A stretch of 64,000 bases of DNA from JAJCYL01 sp040222875 (lineage in GTDB: Bacteria; Bacteroidota; Bacteroidia; Cytophagales; Cyclobacteriaceae), in the NCBI GenBank assembly GCA_040222875.1, contig JAVKCG010000005.1:1-64000 (forward strand), written 5' to 3'. The notes beneath the pieces were generated by a model. That model saw only the letters and a list, made by a program, of their open reading frames with translations. It ran no database searches and was not told the DNA's origin. This document shows, in pieces, positions 1 through 8,586 of this stretch. Each line of letters begins with the position of its first letter. Positions within the stretch are counted from its first letter, which is position 1. A program made the position numbers and the translations under genes.

Positions 1-26
1 CTCTCTCATTCCCCTAAAAGCGACCG

Positions 27-57
27 CAAAAGTAGACGATCAGTTTTTACTAAACAA
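27..57 (-). promoter_or_regulatory. Bacteroidota-type promoter reading leftward out of the window
   Basis: Read on the minus strand, a TACTTTTG box (27-34) matches the Bacteroidota -7 consensus TAnnTTTG, and a TTG (55-57) lies 20 bases upstream as the -33 element. It would drive a leftward gene outside the window. The match is visible in the sequence; its activity is inferred. Confidence 0.45.
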
Positions 58-167
58 CCTATCGACAAAAGTTTTTTTAACCCTCAAACCCCCTTTTATC
101 CTTTCTCCAACACTACTACATTTTGAGGGCTTCAAAACTAAACGTTTTTTACCTTTTCAACTACCTT

Positions 168-321
168 TTGGGCTGTTGGCTGTTGGGTTATTGGGTATTG
201 AGGATTGGGTCGTTGGGGATGGGTATTGGGGATTGGGGTTGTTGGGGATGGGGGTCGTTAGGTTGTTGGGTTGTTGGGGATTGGGTTATTGGGTCGTTGG
301 GGATTGGGGTGTTAGGTGTTA
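168..321. repeat. G-rich degenerate minisatellite
   Basis: About 150 bases made of short degenerate units such as GTTGGGGATTGGG and TTGGGTTATTGGGT. The + strand carries a dense series of GGG/GGGG runs spaced by 3-6 bases, so it could fold into G-quadruplexes. An open frame across it would encode only low-complexity Gly/Trp/Leu sequence, so I read it as non-coding. Apart from the repeats listed here, the gene-free stretch 1-480 shows only the outward promoter. Confidence 0.7.
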
Positions 322-339
322 GCTCGGTAGCGCTCTTTT

Positions 340-421
340 GCGTGAGGGATGGAAGCGGCTACCCCACAGCCTGCGTGGCCTTTTCTTGAGCGAAGCGGCG
401 AGGAGTAATAGCAAACAGCCC
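340..421. repeat. REP-like intergenic element
   Basis: This stretch carries the strings GCGTGAGGGATGGAAGCGG (340-358), a small CCAC/GTGG hairpin around 364-378, and GAGCGAAGCGGCGAGGAG (389-406). From memory, elements with these signatures recur between genes in many Bacteroidota genomes. Only one copy is present here, so the repeat status rests on recalled knowledge and was not tested. It runs directly into the hairpin at 422-464. Confidence 0.4.
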
Positions 422-464
422 GACCTGTAGGATAAACACACCCCATGTGTTTATCCTACAGGTC
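422..464. terminator. Perfect 19-bp inverted repeat with 5-nt loop
   Basis: GACCTGTAGGATAAACACA (422-440) is followed by the loop CCCCA and by its exact reverse complement (446-464). It sits 16 bases beyond the stop codon of the leftward Asp-box gene. No U-tract follows on either strand, so it is not a canonical intrinsic terminator. It may block transcription or 3' decay, or be the hairpin end of the adjoining REP-like element. Confidence 0.5.
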
Positions 465-480
465 ACGCCATTAGTAATAA

Positions 481-3400
481 TTATGGTATTGCCGGGTCTT
501 TCTTTTCTATAATTATGGCATCCACAGCTTTTTCTTTGACCATCTGATTGAGCTCCTGAATGTCTTCCGCAAGGATTTTTTGCCACTTACCCAACTCCGT
601 ATCAATTTTTTGGGTCATTTCATTTTTGACCTCCACAGCCTGATCGGTGGGAGGATAATCACCATTGCCAACTACACGGCTGAGATGGGCTAGCTTGTTA
701 TTTAGGCGAATCGGGAAATTTAACGGATCTTGCCGACTTTGATTTTTAGTTTGATAGAGCTGTTCTTCAACATCAGTCATTTTTGAATCGATGTCTTTTG
801 ACTTATCAACGATATCGGTGAACTCGTCTTTTCCATCTAATTTTTCTTGAAGCGAGATCATTTGCTCCCTGACCAGTCGGATATCCTTGATGGAATTATG
901 CGCATCTGAGAGCTTGTTTCGAACTTCGATCAAATAGTCGAATTGAGCTTGAAGATCGGCTTGTGAAGCCGCAGCCCTTGGGTCTTTAAGTATTGTGAAA
1001 CCGGTTTCAACTGACTGATCGTTTAAAGTAAGTTTTGCTTTGTAGTTACCTGGTACGGCCTTAGGCCCAGTCAAACCTGCAGCCCACATAATCAAGTTAT
1101 CAAAACCCTCTGCGTCGCCATAACGCATATCCCAGGTAAAGCCGTTACTGCCCTTGTCCGCCTTCAACTTTTCCTTGTCGTCGTCGGCCATATTAGAGAA
1201 AGTTTTTATTGAAGTACCATCTGATTCCATTATTTCGAATGAAAGTTTATCCTCCTCTGATAGCTCATTCTGAAGATTGAAAAAGAACCTTACCCCATTG
1301 TGGTGATTCTCACCCCAATTTGATGGAATGCTACCAAATCCTCCACCGCTACCCATTCTATAACTATCAATCGGTTTAAAAAGGTGGATTTGAGAGCTAG
1401 CTATTGCATCTGATAACTGATGAAAGGGTGTGAGATCATCGATTAACCATATGCTTCGACCTTGAGTGGCCACAATAAGGTTATCATTTTTAAGCACAGC
1501 ATCAGTTATTGGGACTTGAGGCAAATTCAATTGCATAGGTTTCCAGCTAGCGCCATCATCAAAAGAAATATACATGCCTGCTTCTGTTCCGGCATACAGT
1601 AGCCCTTGTCTTTTAGGGTCTGCCCTCAATACCCTTGTAAAGTGGTTATTTGGGATACCACCTACAATTTTCGTCCAAGTTTGACCGTAATCTTTGGTTT
1701 TGTATAAATAAGGTTTAAAGTCGCCAGCCTTATATAGTGTACCAGCAACATAGAGCCCTCCCTTTGTGAAAGGATCGACATCCACACTATTGTACATTAG
1801 ATATTTAGGTGCATCGGGTGGGGTTACGTTAGTCCAATTTTTGCCTCCGTCCTGTGTGACATGCAATAACCCATCATCAGAACCAGCCCAAATCAGACCC
1901 TCTTCGTCACTCGACTCTACAGCTGCGAATATGGTAGAGTAATATTCTACGGCAGTATTGTCTTTTGTAATTGGGCCACCTGAGGTGCCCATTTTTTCGG
2001 GCTCTGCCCTGGTTAAATCCGGGCTAATTATTTCCCAGGTTTGACCTTCATTATAGCTCACATGAAGATGCTGAGATGTTGTATAGAGTTTGTCATTGTT
2101 ATGCGGTGAAAAGAAAATCGGGAAGTTCCACTGAAACCTGTACTTCATGTCTTCGACCCCATGACCCATCGGATTATCTGGCCAGACATTAATCGTTCTT
2201 GTTTGATTAGTGGAATGATCCATTCTTTGAAGCAAACCGCCATAACTGCCACCATATACTATATTGTTGTCATCGGGATCAACGGCCAGGTGGGCACTTT
2301 CTCCGCCAGCACTCTCATCCCAATCGCGTTCCGTAATGCCCCGATCATCTGAGCGATGACGGACACGCTGTGTTGAGTTATCTTGCTGAGCGACTAAAAT
2401 CCTGTAAGGAAAATCATTATCCACCGTTACCCTATAGTATTGAGCAGTCGGTTGGTTTAAATAAGTTGACCAATTTTCACCAGCATCATAGCTGACCTGA
2501 GCACCACCATCATCAGCAACCACTAGTCGGTTATTATCTTCTGGAGCTATCCAAAGATCATGATGATCGCCATGTGGTGTGTTAAAAGATTTAAAATTTC
2601 TGCCCCCATCATCAGACCTCCAGAATTGAACATTCATAATATAAACCCTGTCTTCTTGCTGGGTATCTGCAAAAACCCGGGTGTAGTACCACGCCCTCTG
2701 TCTAAGATTTCTATCCCCGGTCATAAACTGCCAAGTTTTACCGGCATCATCAGATCTGAAAAGGCCGCCCTCTTCATTTTCAATTAGAGCGTAAACCCTA
2801 TCGGGATTAACAGGTGAAACGGAGACTCCTGTTATGCCCCATATTCCTTCAGGCAACCCCTCATTTCCTGAAATGTTTTTCCAGGTCTCCCCCATATCGG
2901 TACTTTTCCATAAAGCTGAACCTTCGCCGCCGCTGGAAAGACTGTAAGGTGTTCGCCGGACATTCCAGGTTGTTGCATACAAAATCCTGGGATTACCTGG
3001 TTCGAAAGTTATGTCGGCTGCACCTGTGCTTGGATTAGCATACAGCACCTTATTCCAAGACTTACCTCCATCGGTAGTCTTGTAAACTCCACGATCAGGG
3101 GAATCTGCAAACAGATTACCAATAACAGCAACAAATACTACGTCCGGATCTTTAGGGTGAATAACGATATTTCCAATTTGATACGAATTGGGAAGGCCTA
3201 TACTTTCCCATGTCTTACCTCCATCATATGATTTGAACATGCCGCCATAGCCTGGTGAAACATTACCACGTAATGTTTTTTCACCAGTTCCTACATATAG
3301 CACATTTGGATTAGATTCGGCAACAGCAATTTCACCAATTGAGCCTCCAAAATATCCATCAGATATATTGAACCAACTCTGACCTCCGTCAGTGGTTTTC

Positions 3401-3645
3401 CAAACACCACCACCAGTAGCTGCCATATAAAATACATTGGGTTTCCCTGGTACTCCGGCTGCCCCGCTGGCCCTACCACCTCTGAATGGCCCAATGGATC
3501 GCCATTGGATCGCATTATAGAGGCTCTCATCGAATGACTTCGAGGGGGCGGTTGAGTTTGATCTTCTTCTCTGTGCATTGGTGTCCAACAAAAAGAGGGA
3601 CAGCATTGCGACAATTAGAATCTTTGTGGTGAAAGTGCCTTTCAT
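481..3645 (-). CDS. Secreted Asp-box (BNR/VPS10-sortilin-like) beta-propeller protein
   Basis: The 1054-residue protein starts with a Sec signal peptide ending near DTNAQ (about residue 24). I chose the ATG at 3645 because the open frame's 43 extra upstream residues break the signal peptide. At least ten Asp-box motifs of the SxDxGxTW type are visible (TTDGGQSW, SYDGGKTW, STDMGETW, SDDAGKTW, TQDGGKNW, TKDYGQTW and others), spaced as in multi-bladed propellers of sialidase and sortilin folds. The last 250 residues are charged and probably helical. The Asp box is structural, so no catalytic role follows from it. Members of this group in Bacteroidota are often called glycosyl hydrolases without proof. 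The gene stands alone and diverges from the TolC-family gene. Confidence 0.85.
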   Translation of the reverse strand: MKGTFTTKILIVAMLSLFLLDTNAQRRRSNSTAPSKSFDESLYNAIQWRSIGPFRGGRASGAAGVPGKPNVFYMAATGGGVWKTTDGGQSWFNISDGYFGGSIGEIAVAESNPNVLYVGTGEKTLRGNVSPGYGGMFKSYDGGKTWESIGLPNSYQIGNIVIHPKDPDVVFVAVIGNLFADSPDRGVYKTTDGGKSWNKVLYANPSTGAADITFEPGNPRILYATTWNVRRTPYSLSSGGEGSALWKSTDMGETWKNISGNEGLPEGIWGITGVSVSPVNPDRVYALIENEEGGLFRSDDAGKTWQFMTGDRNLRQRAWYYTRVFADTQQEDRVYIMNVQFWRSDDGGRNFKSFNTPHGDHHDLWIAPEDNNRLVVADDGGAQVSYDAGENWSTYLNQPTAQYYRVTVDNDFPYRILVAQQDNSTQRVRHRSDDRGITERDWDESAGGESAHLAVDPDDNNIVYGGSYGGLLQRMDHSTNQTRTINVWPDNPMGHGVEDMKYRFQWNFPIFFSPHNNDKLYTTSQHLHVSYNEGQTWEIISPDLTRAEPEKMGTSGGPITKDNTAVEYYSTIFAAVESSDEEGLIWAGSDDGLLHVTQDGGKNWTNVTPPDAPKYLMYNSVDVDPFTKGGLYVAGTLYKAGDFKPYLYKTKDYGQTWTKIVGGIPNNHFTRVLRADPKRQGLLYAGTEAGMYISFDDGASWKPMQLNLPQVPITDAVLKNDNLIVATQGRSIWLIDDLTPFHQLSDAIASSQIHLFKPIDSYRMGSGGGFGSIPSNWGENHHNGVRFFFNLQNELSEEDKLSFEIMESDGTSIKTFSNMADDDKEKLKADKGSNGFTWDMRYGDAEGFDNLIMWAAGLTGPKAVPGNYKAKLTLNDQSVETGFTILKDPRAAASQADLQAQFDYLIEVRNKLSDAHNSIKDIRLVREQMISLQEKLDGKDEFTDIVDKSKDIDSKMTDVEEQLYQTKNQSRQDPLNFPIRLNNKLAHLSRVVGNGDYPPTDQAVEVKNEMTQKIDTELGKWQKILAEDIQELNQMVKEKAVDAIIIEKKDPAIP

Positions 3646-3756
3646 ATTGAATCTAGTTTTTAGATGATATGCCCAAATTATACACGCACACACTGAAAGG
3701 GAAAAACCTTTAGATAGAAGCCTGAAAAACACATTTGAATGGTCAATTTGAGCAAG

Positions 3757-3770
3757 GTTCATATGTGAAC
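3757..3770. promoter_or_regulatory. Palindrome GTTCA-TATG-TGAAC, possible operator
   Basis: An inverted repeat with 5-bp arms and a 4-bp spacer lies in the 249-bp divergent region between the Asp-box gene and the TolC-family gene, 112 bases upstream of the former. It shares the 9-mer TTCATATGT with the site at the GntR gene (25024-25047). A link to that regulator is inference. I see no clear promoter in the rest of this intergenic region. Confidence 0.35.
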
Positions 3771-3894
3771 ACAAGTGTCATGTTTCCGAACACTCAAAAT
3801 AGGGTTGGCACTTATATATTGCTGATATACAGCTATTTACAATCCTTGGCATACATCTTGAAAACTTCAGACTGCGATTTGAACTAACTTATAT

Positions 3895-5211
3895 ATGAAA
3901 AGGTATACCGTAACTATTTTGGGCGTTTTAGTAGCTATCCTACTACTGACCCATATCACAAATGCCCAGCAGAGCTTGACATTGGAAACCGCTATTGAGA
4001 TTGCCCTTGAAAATAATATAGGACTCAAAAGGGCTCAGAACGGAGTAATAATGGCCCGGAACAACCAAAACCAAAGCAAATTTGAGTTTCTACCATCACT
4101 CAACGCCAACACCAATTATCAATGGCGTGGCGGGTTTTCGGGTTTAAATGCAGATGGTGACCCCATTAACGGTAGTTCACAGGTTTCTTTTCCAAGCCTT
4201 AATGCCAACTTTGTTTTATTCAATGGATTGACCAATATCAATACCTACAGTCAAAACAAGTTATTACATGAAGCCGCTCAGCAAAATTTTCAGAATCAGA
4301 AAGACTTTACAAAAGTTGCAGTCATGGGCCTGTACCTTCAAGTATTGTTAGCTGAGGAAAACATGAAAATTTCCCAAGCCAGATTGGACTTATTGAATCA
4401 GCAATTAACCAGGGAAGAAAAGCGCCTTGAAGTTGGAGTAAGTACGCAAGATCAAGTTTTCAATTTTAAATCACAGATTGCCACTGAAAACTTAAATTAT
4501 ATTACCCTGAAAAATAATTATGACCGGTTCAAGCTACAACTGTTGCAAGCACTGCTATTAGAATCAGATGGTGATTATGAGATTGAACCTATAGAAATAA
4601 GCGATGCTGACGCTTCAGACCCTATTGAGCCATATTCAGCATTGAAGCAAGAGGCATTTAATTATTCGCCATTAATAAAAAGCAGTGAATTCAACTTAAA
4701 AGCAACTCAGAAAGGGCTTCAAATTGCTAAAGCTGGTTTATACCCTACTTTGACAGCCGGAGCTTCAGTGAGTTCTCAATTCTTCTCAACATCGGGTACT
4801 GATTATTTTCAACAACTTGACGATAGAAGGCAGAACGCCCTGGGTTTTGGGCTAAATGTGCCCCTTTTCAACCGGTTTAGAACAATAAATAATATCCAGA
4901 ATTCAAAGATTGCACTCTTAAACAGTGAACTCGATTTGGATCAGGCGAAGCAAACAACCTCAAATAATTTGCAGCTTGCTTATCAAAATCTACTTGCTGC
5001 CCAAGAAACGTTTAGGGCTGCTCAAGAAAACCTGACGGCATTAACCCAATCATTCGAGTTTTCTGTAACCAGATACAATGCAGGTAGCACTGATTTTTTT
5101 AGCTACTTGCAAAACCTAAACAATAAGAATGCTGCTGAAATTCAGCTAGTTACTGCCAAATACAGTATCATTTTTAGAAAGATGATACTCGACATTTATA
5201 AAGGGCTTTAA
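3895..5211 (+). CDS. TolC family outer membrane efflux protein
   Basis: A 438-residue precursor with a signal peptide (residues 1-25, ending NAQ) and the two repeated helical outer-membrane-factor domains of the TolC/OprM family, visible as long Gln/Asn/Leu-rich helices such as those around residues 150-230 and 350-430. Proteins of this family trimerise into a periplasm-spanning channel that works with an inner-membrane pump and a periplasmic adaptor, for export of drugs, metals or polypeptides. No pump or adaptor gene lies in the window, so the substrate is unknown. Its stop codon overlaps the stop of the convergent gene at 5208. Confidence 0.88.
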   Translation: MKRYTVTILGVLVAILLLTHITNAQQSLTLETAIEIALENNIGLKRAQNGVIMARNNQNQSKFEFLPSLNANTNYQWRGGFSGLNADGDPINGSSQVSFPSLNANFVLFNGLTNINTYSQNKLLHEAAQQNFQNQKDFTKVAVMGLYLQVLLAEENMKISQARLDLLNQQLTREEKRLEVGVSTQDQVFNFKSQIATENLNYITLKNNYDRFKLQLLQALLLESDGDYEIEPIEISDADASDPIEPYSALKQEAFNYSPLIKSSEFNLKATQKGLQIAKAGLYPTLTAGASVSSQFFSTSGTDYFQQLDDRRQNALGFGLNVPLFNRFRTINNIQNSKIALLNSELDLDQAKQTTSNNLQLAYQNLLAAQETFRAAQENLTALTQSFEFSVTRYNAGSTDFFSYLQNLNNKNAAEIQLVTAKYSIIFRKMILDIYKGL

Positions 5212-5999
5212 TAACTATTAGAGTAAATCAAGAATTTATCTTTCTGAAAGAGATATAGTTTACCATCAATAGAAAGAACAAAATTTGACGTTGGCACCTC
5301 CACTGATTGCTCTTTTTGGGAGTAGATATTGTATATAAGGAGTTTTTTACCCATTAGGAAATGCATCTCATTCCCTAGAAAGGTGAAACTATTTACTCCT
5401 GTGTATGGTAGTTTTTTAAGGTAGTTGCCAAGATTGTCAAATATCAGGATTCCATTATTTCGATCTGCAATAAACAGTTGATTTTGATACTCTCGAATGA
5501 ATGAAATATCAGAATCATTCTGATCAAGGATTAAATTGAGAGGGGTGCTAATTGTAATTTGACCAAGTTGGCGATCATAAAGTTTTAGCATAAAGTCTGA
5601 ATCATCGATCAGCCAGATATTTGATTGAAAGTTAAACGTTGCCAGTCTGGCAAACCCAACGAGGTCATTTAGGTTCAATTCCTGGATTGGGGCAAGAAAT
5701 CTATTTAATACAGTAATGCTTTGAAAATCTTGATAAAACAATAGCACATTCAGCGTTGGCCAGGCCTCTAAAAGTGTTGCACCGCCACGTTGAGGGGTGG
5801 AATAGGTTAATTCCAGCTCCCCTTCGGAAGAGTATTTATTCAAATTGCCATATCTATCGGATAAAAAGATATTTCCGTTTCTGTCAGATGAAACTGATAT
5901 CGGCTCATTGATTTTTATCTCTTTTAACTTTTCAATTGCCTGAGAACGACCGTCTTTTGGTATTACCAAAAATGCAATGAACACAATCCAAGCTTTCAT
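5208..5999 (-). CDS. Secreted beta-propeller-like protein of unknown function
   Basis: A 263-residue protein with a short N-terminal hydrophobic segment (MKAWIVFIAFLVI) likely to be a signal peptide, followed by repeating beta-strand patterns with phrases such as DRYGNLNKY, DRNNGILIF and FDNLGNYLKKL that resemble NHL or six-bladed propeller repeats. I do not recognise a named family. Its start overlaps the lpxH stop by 4 bp (ATGA), so it is translationally coupled to lpxH as the last gene of an SDR-lpxH operon. That position suggests an envelope role, but nothing in the sequence shows a ligand or activity. Confidence 0.65.
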   Translation of the reverse strand: MKAWIVFIAFLVIPKDGRSQAIEKLKEIKINEPISVSSDRNGNIFLSDRYGNLNKYSSEGELELTYSTPQRGGATLLEAWPTLNVLLFYQDFQSITVLNRFLAPIQELNLNDLVGFARLATFNFQSNIWLIDDSDFMLKLYDRQLGQITISTPLNLILDQNDSDISFIREYQNQLFIADRNNGILIFDNLGNYLKKLPYTGVNSFTFLGNEMHFLMGKKLLIYNIYSQKEQSVEVPTSNFVLSIDGKLYLFQKDKFLIYSNSY

Positions 6000-6763
6000 T
6001 TATCAAAAGCATTTAATTCAAAAGAATTCCCATCAAAAACAGCATAGGTACATTTCTCAATCCATTCACCAAGATTGATGTAAATGCTATTTTCATTAAG
6101 CTGGAGTTTGGTGGCTAAGTGACGATGGCCGAAAACATAAAAATCATGATGATCAATGTCTTCAATGTCATTGCAATGTTCAATTAACCATTCTGCTTCA
6201 TGTTCAATATCAGCGCTATTATTCATCCGGCTTTTTGCTGACCAATATTTTGCAATTGACATCCCAACATCGGGGTGTAGCCACTTGAAGAGCCACTGAC
6301 AAATTGGGCTTTGAAAAACCTTTTTGTAAATTTTATAGGCTGAATCACCTGGGCCCAAGCCGTCACCATGACCAATCAACACCCGCCTACCACCCAGATT
6401 ATAGCATTGTGGATTCCTGTGGATTACTGCTCCAAATTGTTGCTTGAAATAATCAAACATCCACATATCATGATTGCCAGTAAAAATCACAATCGAGATG
6501 CCCTTATCACTTAATTCGGCCAGTTTTCCCTGAATTCTGATATGACCTTTGGGAATTGAATGCTTGTATTCAAACCAGAAATCGAATATGTCGCCAACGA
6601 GAAAAACTGCTAGCGCATCATTTGATATTTGATCAAGCCAGCGGATAATTTTCTTCTCCCTTTGAAGGCTGGTATCGAAATCTGGTGCGCCAAGATGAAA
6701 ATCGCTGGCAAAATAAATTTTTTTACCCTTCGGAAACTCAGCGAAGGTGTTAATGGGTGTCAT
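5996..6763 (-). CDS. lpxH: UDP-2,3-diacylglucosamine diphosphatase
   Basis: LpxH hydrolyses UDP-2,3-diacylglucosamine to lipid X and UMP on the inner face of the cytoplasmic membrane, an early step of lipid A synthesis. The 255-residue protein shows the full calcineurin-like metallophosphatase set in order: SDFHLG (20-25), GDIFDFW (57-63), GNHD (96-99), GHGDGLGPGD (131-140) and GHRH near the C-terminus. The spacing and the WFEY and GPGD elements fit LpxH better than general phosphodiesterases. It sits between an SDR gene (3-bp gap) and a propeller-like gene (4-bp overlap). Confidence 0.87.
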   Translation of the reverse strand: MTPINTFAEFPKGKKIYFASDFHLGAPDFDTSLQREKKIIRWLDQISNDALAVFLVGDIFDFWFEYKHSIPKGHIRIQGKLAELSDKGISIVIFTGNHDMWMFDYFKQQFGAVIHRNPQCYNLGGRRVLIGHGDGLGPGDSAYKIYKKVFQSPICQWLFKWLHPDVGMSIAKYWSAKSRMNNSADIEHEAEWLIEHCNDIEDIDHHDFYVFGHRHLATKLQLNENSIYINLGEWIEKCTYAVFDGNSFELNAFDK

Positions 6764-6766
6764 TTA

Positions 6767-7528
6767 TCAATGGACGTAGCTGCCAGCGTTCATGTCGATG
6801 GTGCAGCCTGTTGCGTGGTCAGCCATACCTGAGGCGATGAATGTGACCATTGGAGCGATGTCTTTCGGTTCGGTTAATCTTTCTAATGAAATGTCGCCAT
6901 TGGCGTAATCAGCACCATACTTTTCAATAAAGTCTTGCGCCATATCTGTTTTTACAAAGCCAGGGGCAATGTTAAACGCCTTGATTCCTTGCTTGCCATA
7001 GGCCCTGGCAATAGATGCAGTGAGAGCCACAAGCCCACCTTTTGAAGCAGCATAAGCAAGGTATTCTGATTGATCCCCACGAAATGCCGCTCTAGATGTA
7101 ATATTAATAATACGACCTAGGCTTTTCCTTTGCAAAAAATGGTTTACTGCCCTAAAGCACAGTATGCCTGCGGCATTTAAGTTAACCATCATGGTACGGT
7201 TCCAGGTTTCCAACCACTTCTTATCATTCTCCCCAATTGGAGAATCAATTGCGATGCCGGCATTGTTGATCAGAATCTCGATGCTACCAAACTCGCCTAC
7301 CACCCTATCAAACAAAGAATTTACATCGTCAGGTTTAGCCAAATCTGCCTGAAATGGTTGTGAATCATTCCCTAAAACGTGGGCAAGGTTTTCAGCCTCA
7401 CGCACATTTTTATTATAGTGCACAGCTACGGTTGCCCCTGCTTCTGCCAATTTTGAAGCGATGGCTTTACCTATACCCCGGCTGGCTCCGGTTACTAAAA
7501 CATTAAGACCTGAAAGATTGACGTACAT
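6767..7528 (-). CDS. SDR family oxidoreductase, FabG-like
   Basis: A 253-residue classical short-chain dehydrogenase. It has the cofactor motif TGASRGIG (13-20), NNAG (88-91), and the catalytic set S145, Y159 and K163 (YAASK). The residues after beta-2 (HYNKN) lack the acidic residue typical of NAD enzymes, which suggests NADPH. The closest recognisable group is 3-oxoacyl-ACP reductase, but many SDRs with other substrates look alike. It is the first gene of an operon with lpxH, which fits a role in acyl or lipid metabolism. The promoter lies about 40 bp upstream. Confidence 0.8.
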   Translation of the reverse strand: MYVNLSGLNVLVTGASRGIGKAIASKLAEAGATVAVHYNKNVREAENLAHVLGNDSQPFQADLAKPDDVNSLFDRVVGEFGSIEILINNAGIAIDSPIGENDKKWLETWNRTMMVNLNAAGILCFRAVNHFLQRKSLGRIINITSRAAFRGDQSEYLAYAASKGGLVALTASIARAYGKQGIKAFNIAPGFVKTDMAQDFIEKYGADYANGDISLERLTEPKDIAPMVTFIASGMADHATGCTIDMNAGSYVH

Positions 7529-7564
7529 TGTTAATTAATAGAATTCGTAGTTGGAAAAGGGCGT

Positions 7565-7572
7565 CAAATATA
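7565..7572 (-). promoter_or_regulatory. -7 element upstream of the SDR-lpxH operon
   Basis: On the minus strand this reads TATATTTG, an exact match to TAnnTTTG. It lies 37 bp upstream of the SDR start codon. No clear TTG is found 19-21 bases further upstream. Confidence 0.4.
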
Positions 7573-7613
7573 GGCTGATTTTAAAACCTACCCCATTTTG
7601 CTATAAACGAAAA

Positions 7614-7639
7614 AAGCCGAAGAATGACATCTTCGGCTT
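7614..7639 (-). terminator. Intrinsic terminator of the ribosomal protein/tsf operon
   Basis: A perfect 10-bp stem (AAGCCGAAGA with TCTTCGGCTT) and a 6-nt loop are followed on the minus strand by six U residues. It lies 22 bp beyond the tsf stop codon. Confidence 0.85.
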
Positions 7640-7661
7640 AATATATATCGTATCAACTTAG

Positions 7662-8492
7662 CTATCCAATTGAAATTCTTTTGAAATTGTCAACAGTCAA
7701 GCCTGACTGTACACCATCAAGATATTGAGCGATGGTTTTTGAATTGTCTTTCACAAAAGGCTGGCTCAACAAAGTGTTGTCCTTCAAAAACTTATTCACC
7801 TTGCCCATTGCAATTTTTTCAACAATGTTCTCTGGTTTTCCTTCAGCAATTGCCTGCTCTTTACCAATCTCCATTTCCTTTTCAATCACGTTTTGGTCAA
7901 CTCCATCCTTATCTACAGCTACAGGGTTCATTGCAGCAATCTGCATGGCCACGTCTTTTCCAGCATCTGTTACATCCGTACCGTTAGCCCCTTTAAGAGA
8001 TACCAAAACACCCAACTTACTTCCTGCATGGATGTAAGGAACGACCGCTTCGCCTGATAAAGTTTCGTAATCAGAAACGTCAAGCTTCTCACCAATTTTG
8101 CCGATCATTTCAACAATTTTCTCAGCAATTGTAAGATCGCCCAATTTCAATGATTTAAGGGCTTCGATATTTGCAGGCTTCTCAGTGAAAGCGACTTCTA
8201 ATATATCCTGACCAAGCCCTTGAAATTCTTCATTCTTTGCAACAAAATCAGTTTCGCATGTAAATGAAACCAATACGGCTTCCTTTCCATCATCACTCGT
8301 TTTAATAAAAACAGAGCCCTCAGTGGTTTCCCGGTCAGCTCTTGAAGCCGATACTTTTTGTCCCTTCTTTCTTAATATTTCAATTGCTTTATCGAAGTCT
8401 CCCTCAGCTTCAACCAAAGCTTTTTTGCAGTCCATCATTCCGGCACCTGTCATTTGCCGTAATTTGTTAACATCTTGTGCGGTAATAGCCAT
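7662..8492 (-). CDS. tsf: Translation elongation factor Ts
   Basis: EF-Ts releases GDP from EF-Tu in the cytoplasm so that EF-Tu can be recharged with GTP. The 276-residue protein opens with the UBA-like domain (residues 1-40, with VNKLRQMTGAGMMDCKKAL) and carries the diagnostic TDFVAKNEEF motif (81-90), whose TDFV segment contacts EF-Tu. The length is normal for Bacteroidota. It is the last gene of rplM-rpsI-rpsB-tsf, separated from rpsB by 94 bp containing a long hairpin, and is followed by a strong terminator. Confidence 0.97.
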   Translation of the reverse strand: MAITAQDVNKLRQMTGAGMMDCKKALVEAEGDFDKAIEILRKKGQKVSASRADRETTEGSVFIKTSDDGKEAVLVSFTCETDFVAKNEEFQGLGQDILEVAFTEKPANIEALKSLKLGDLTIAEKIVEMIGKIGEKLDVSDYETLSGEAVVPYIHAGSKLGVLVSLKGANGTDVTDAGKDVAMQIAAMNPVAVDKDGVDQNVIEKEMEIGKEQAIAEGKPENIVEKIAMGKVNKFLKDNTLLSQPFVKDNSKTIAQYLDGVQSGLTVDNFKRISIG

Positions 8493-8527
8493 TTTTTATC
8501 CTTTCTAATTTTTAAATCCTATAAACA

Positions 8528-8561
8528 AAAATTGAACATGTCAGAAGACATGTTCAATTTT
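8528..8561 (-). terminator. Long hairpin between rpsB and tsf
   Basis: A perfect 15-bp stem (8528-8542 with 8547-8561) closes on a 4-nt loop (AGAA) in the rpsB-tsf gap. It carries A/U-rich ends on both sides. It could be a partial terminator or RNA-processing site that sets the rpsB to tsf ratio. The structure is seen; the role is inferred. Confidence 0.6.
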
Positions 8562-8586
8562 ATCTTAGACAATAGTATTTTAATCT

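Noticed and set aside
168..321. CRISPR-like array
   Set aside because: Units are short, degenerate and without unique spacers; no cas genes are present.
123..389. Open frame on + across the G-rich repeat
   Set aside because: The product is low-complexity Gly/Trp/Leu sequence produced by the minisatellite, with no domain and no plausible start region.
359..586. Open frame on - at the 3' end of the Asp-box gene
   Set aside because: It overlaps the real gene in another frame and runs through the hairpin element.
3646..3774. 43-residue N-terminal extension of the Asp-box protein
   Set aside because: It would bury the signal peptide; the ATG at 3645 gives a standard exported protein.
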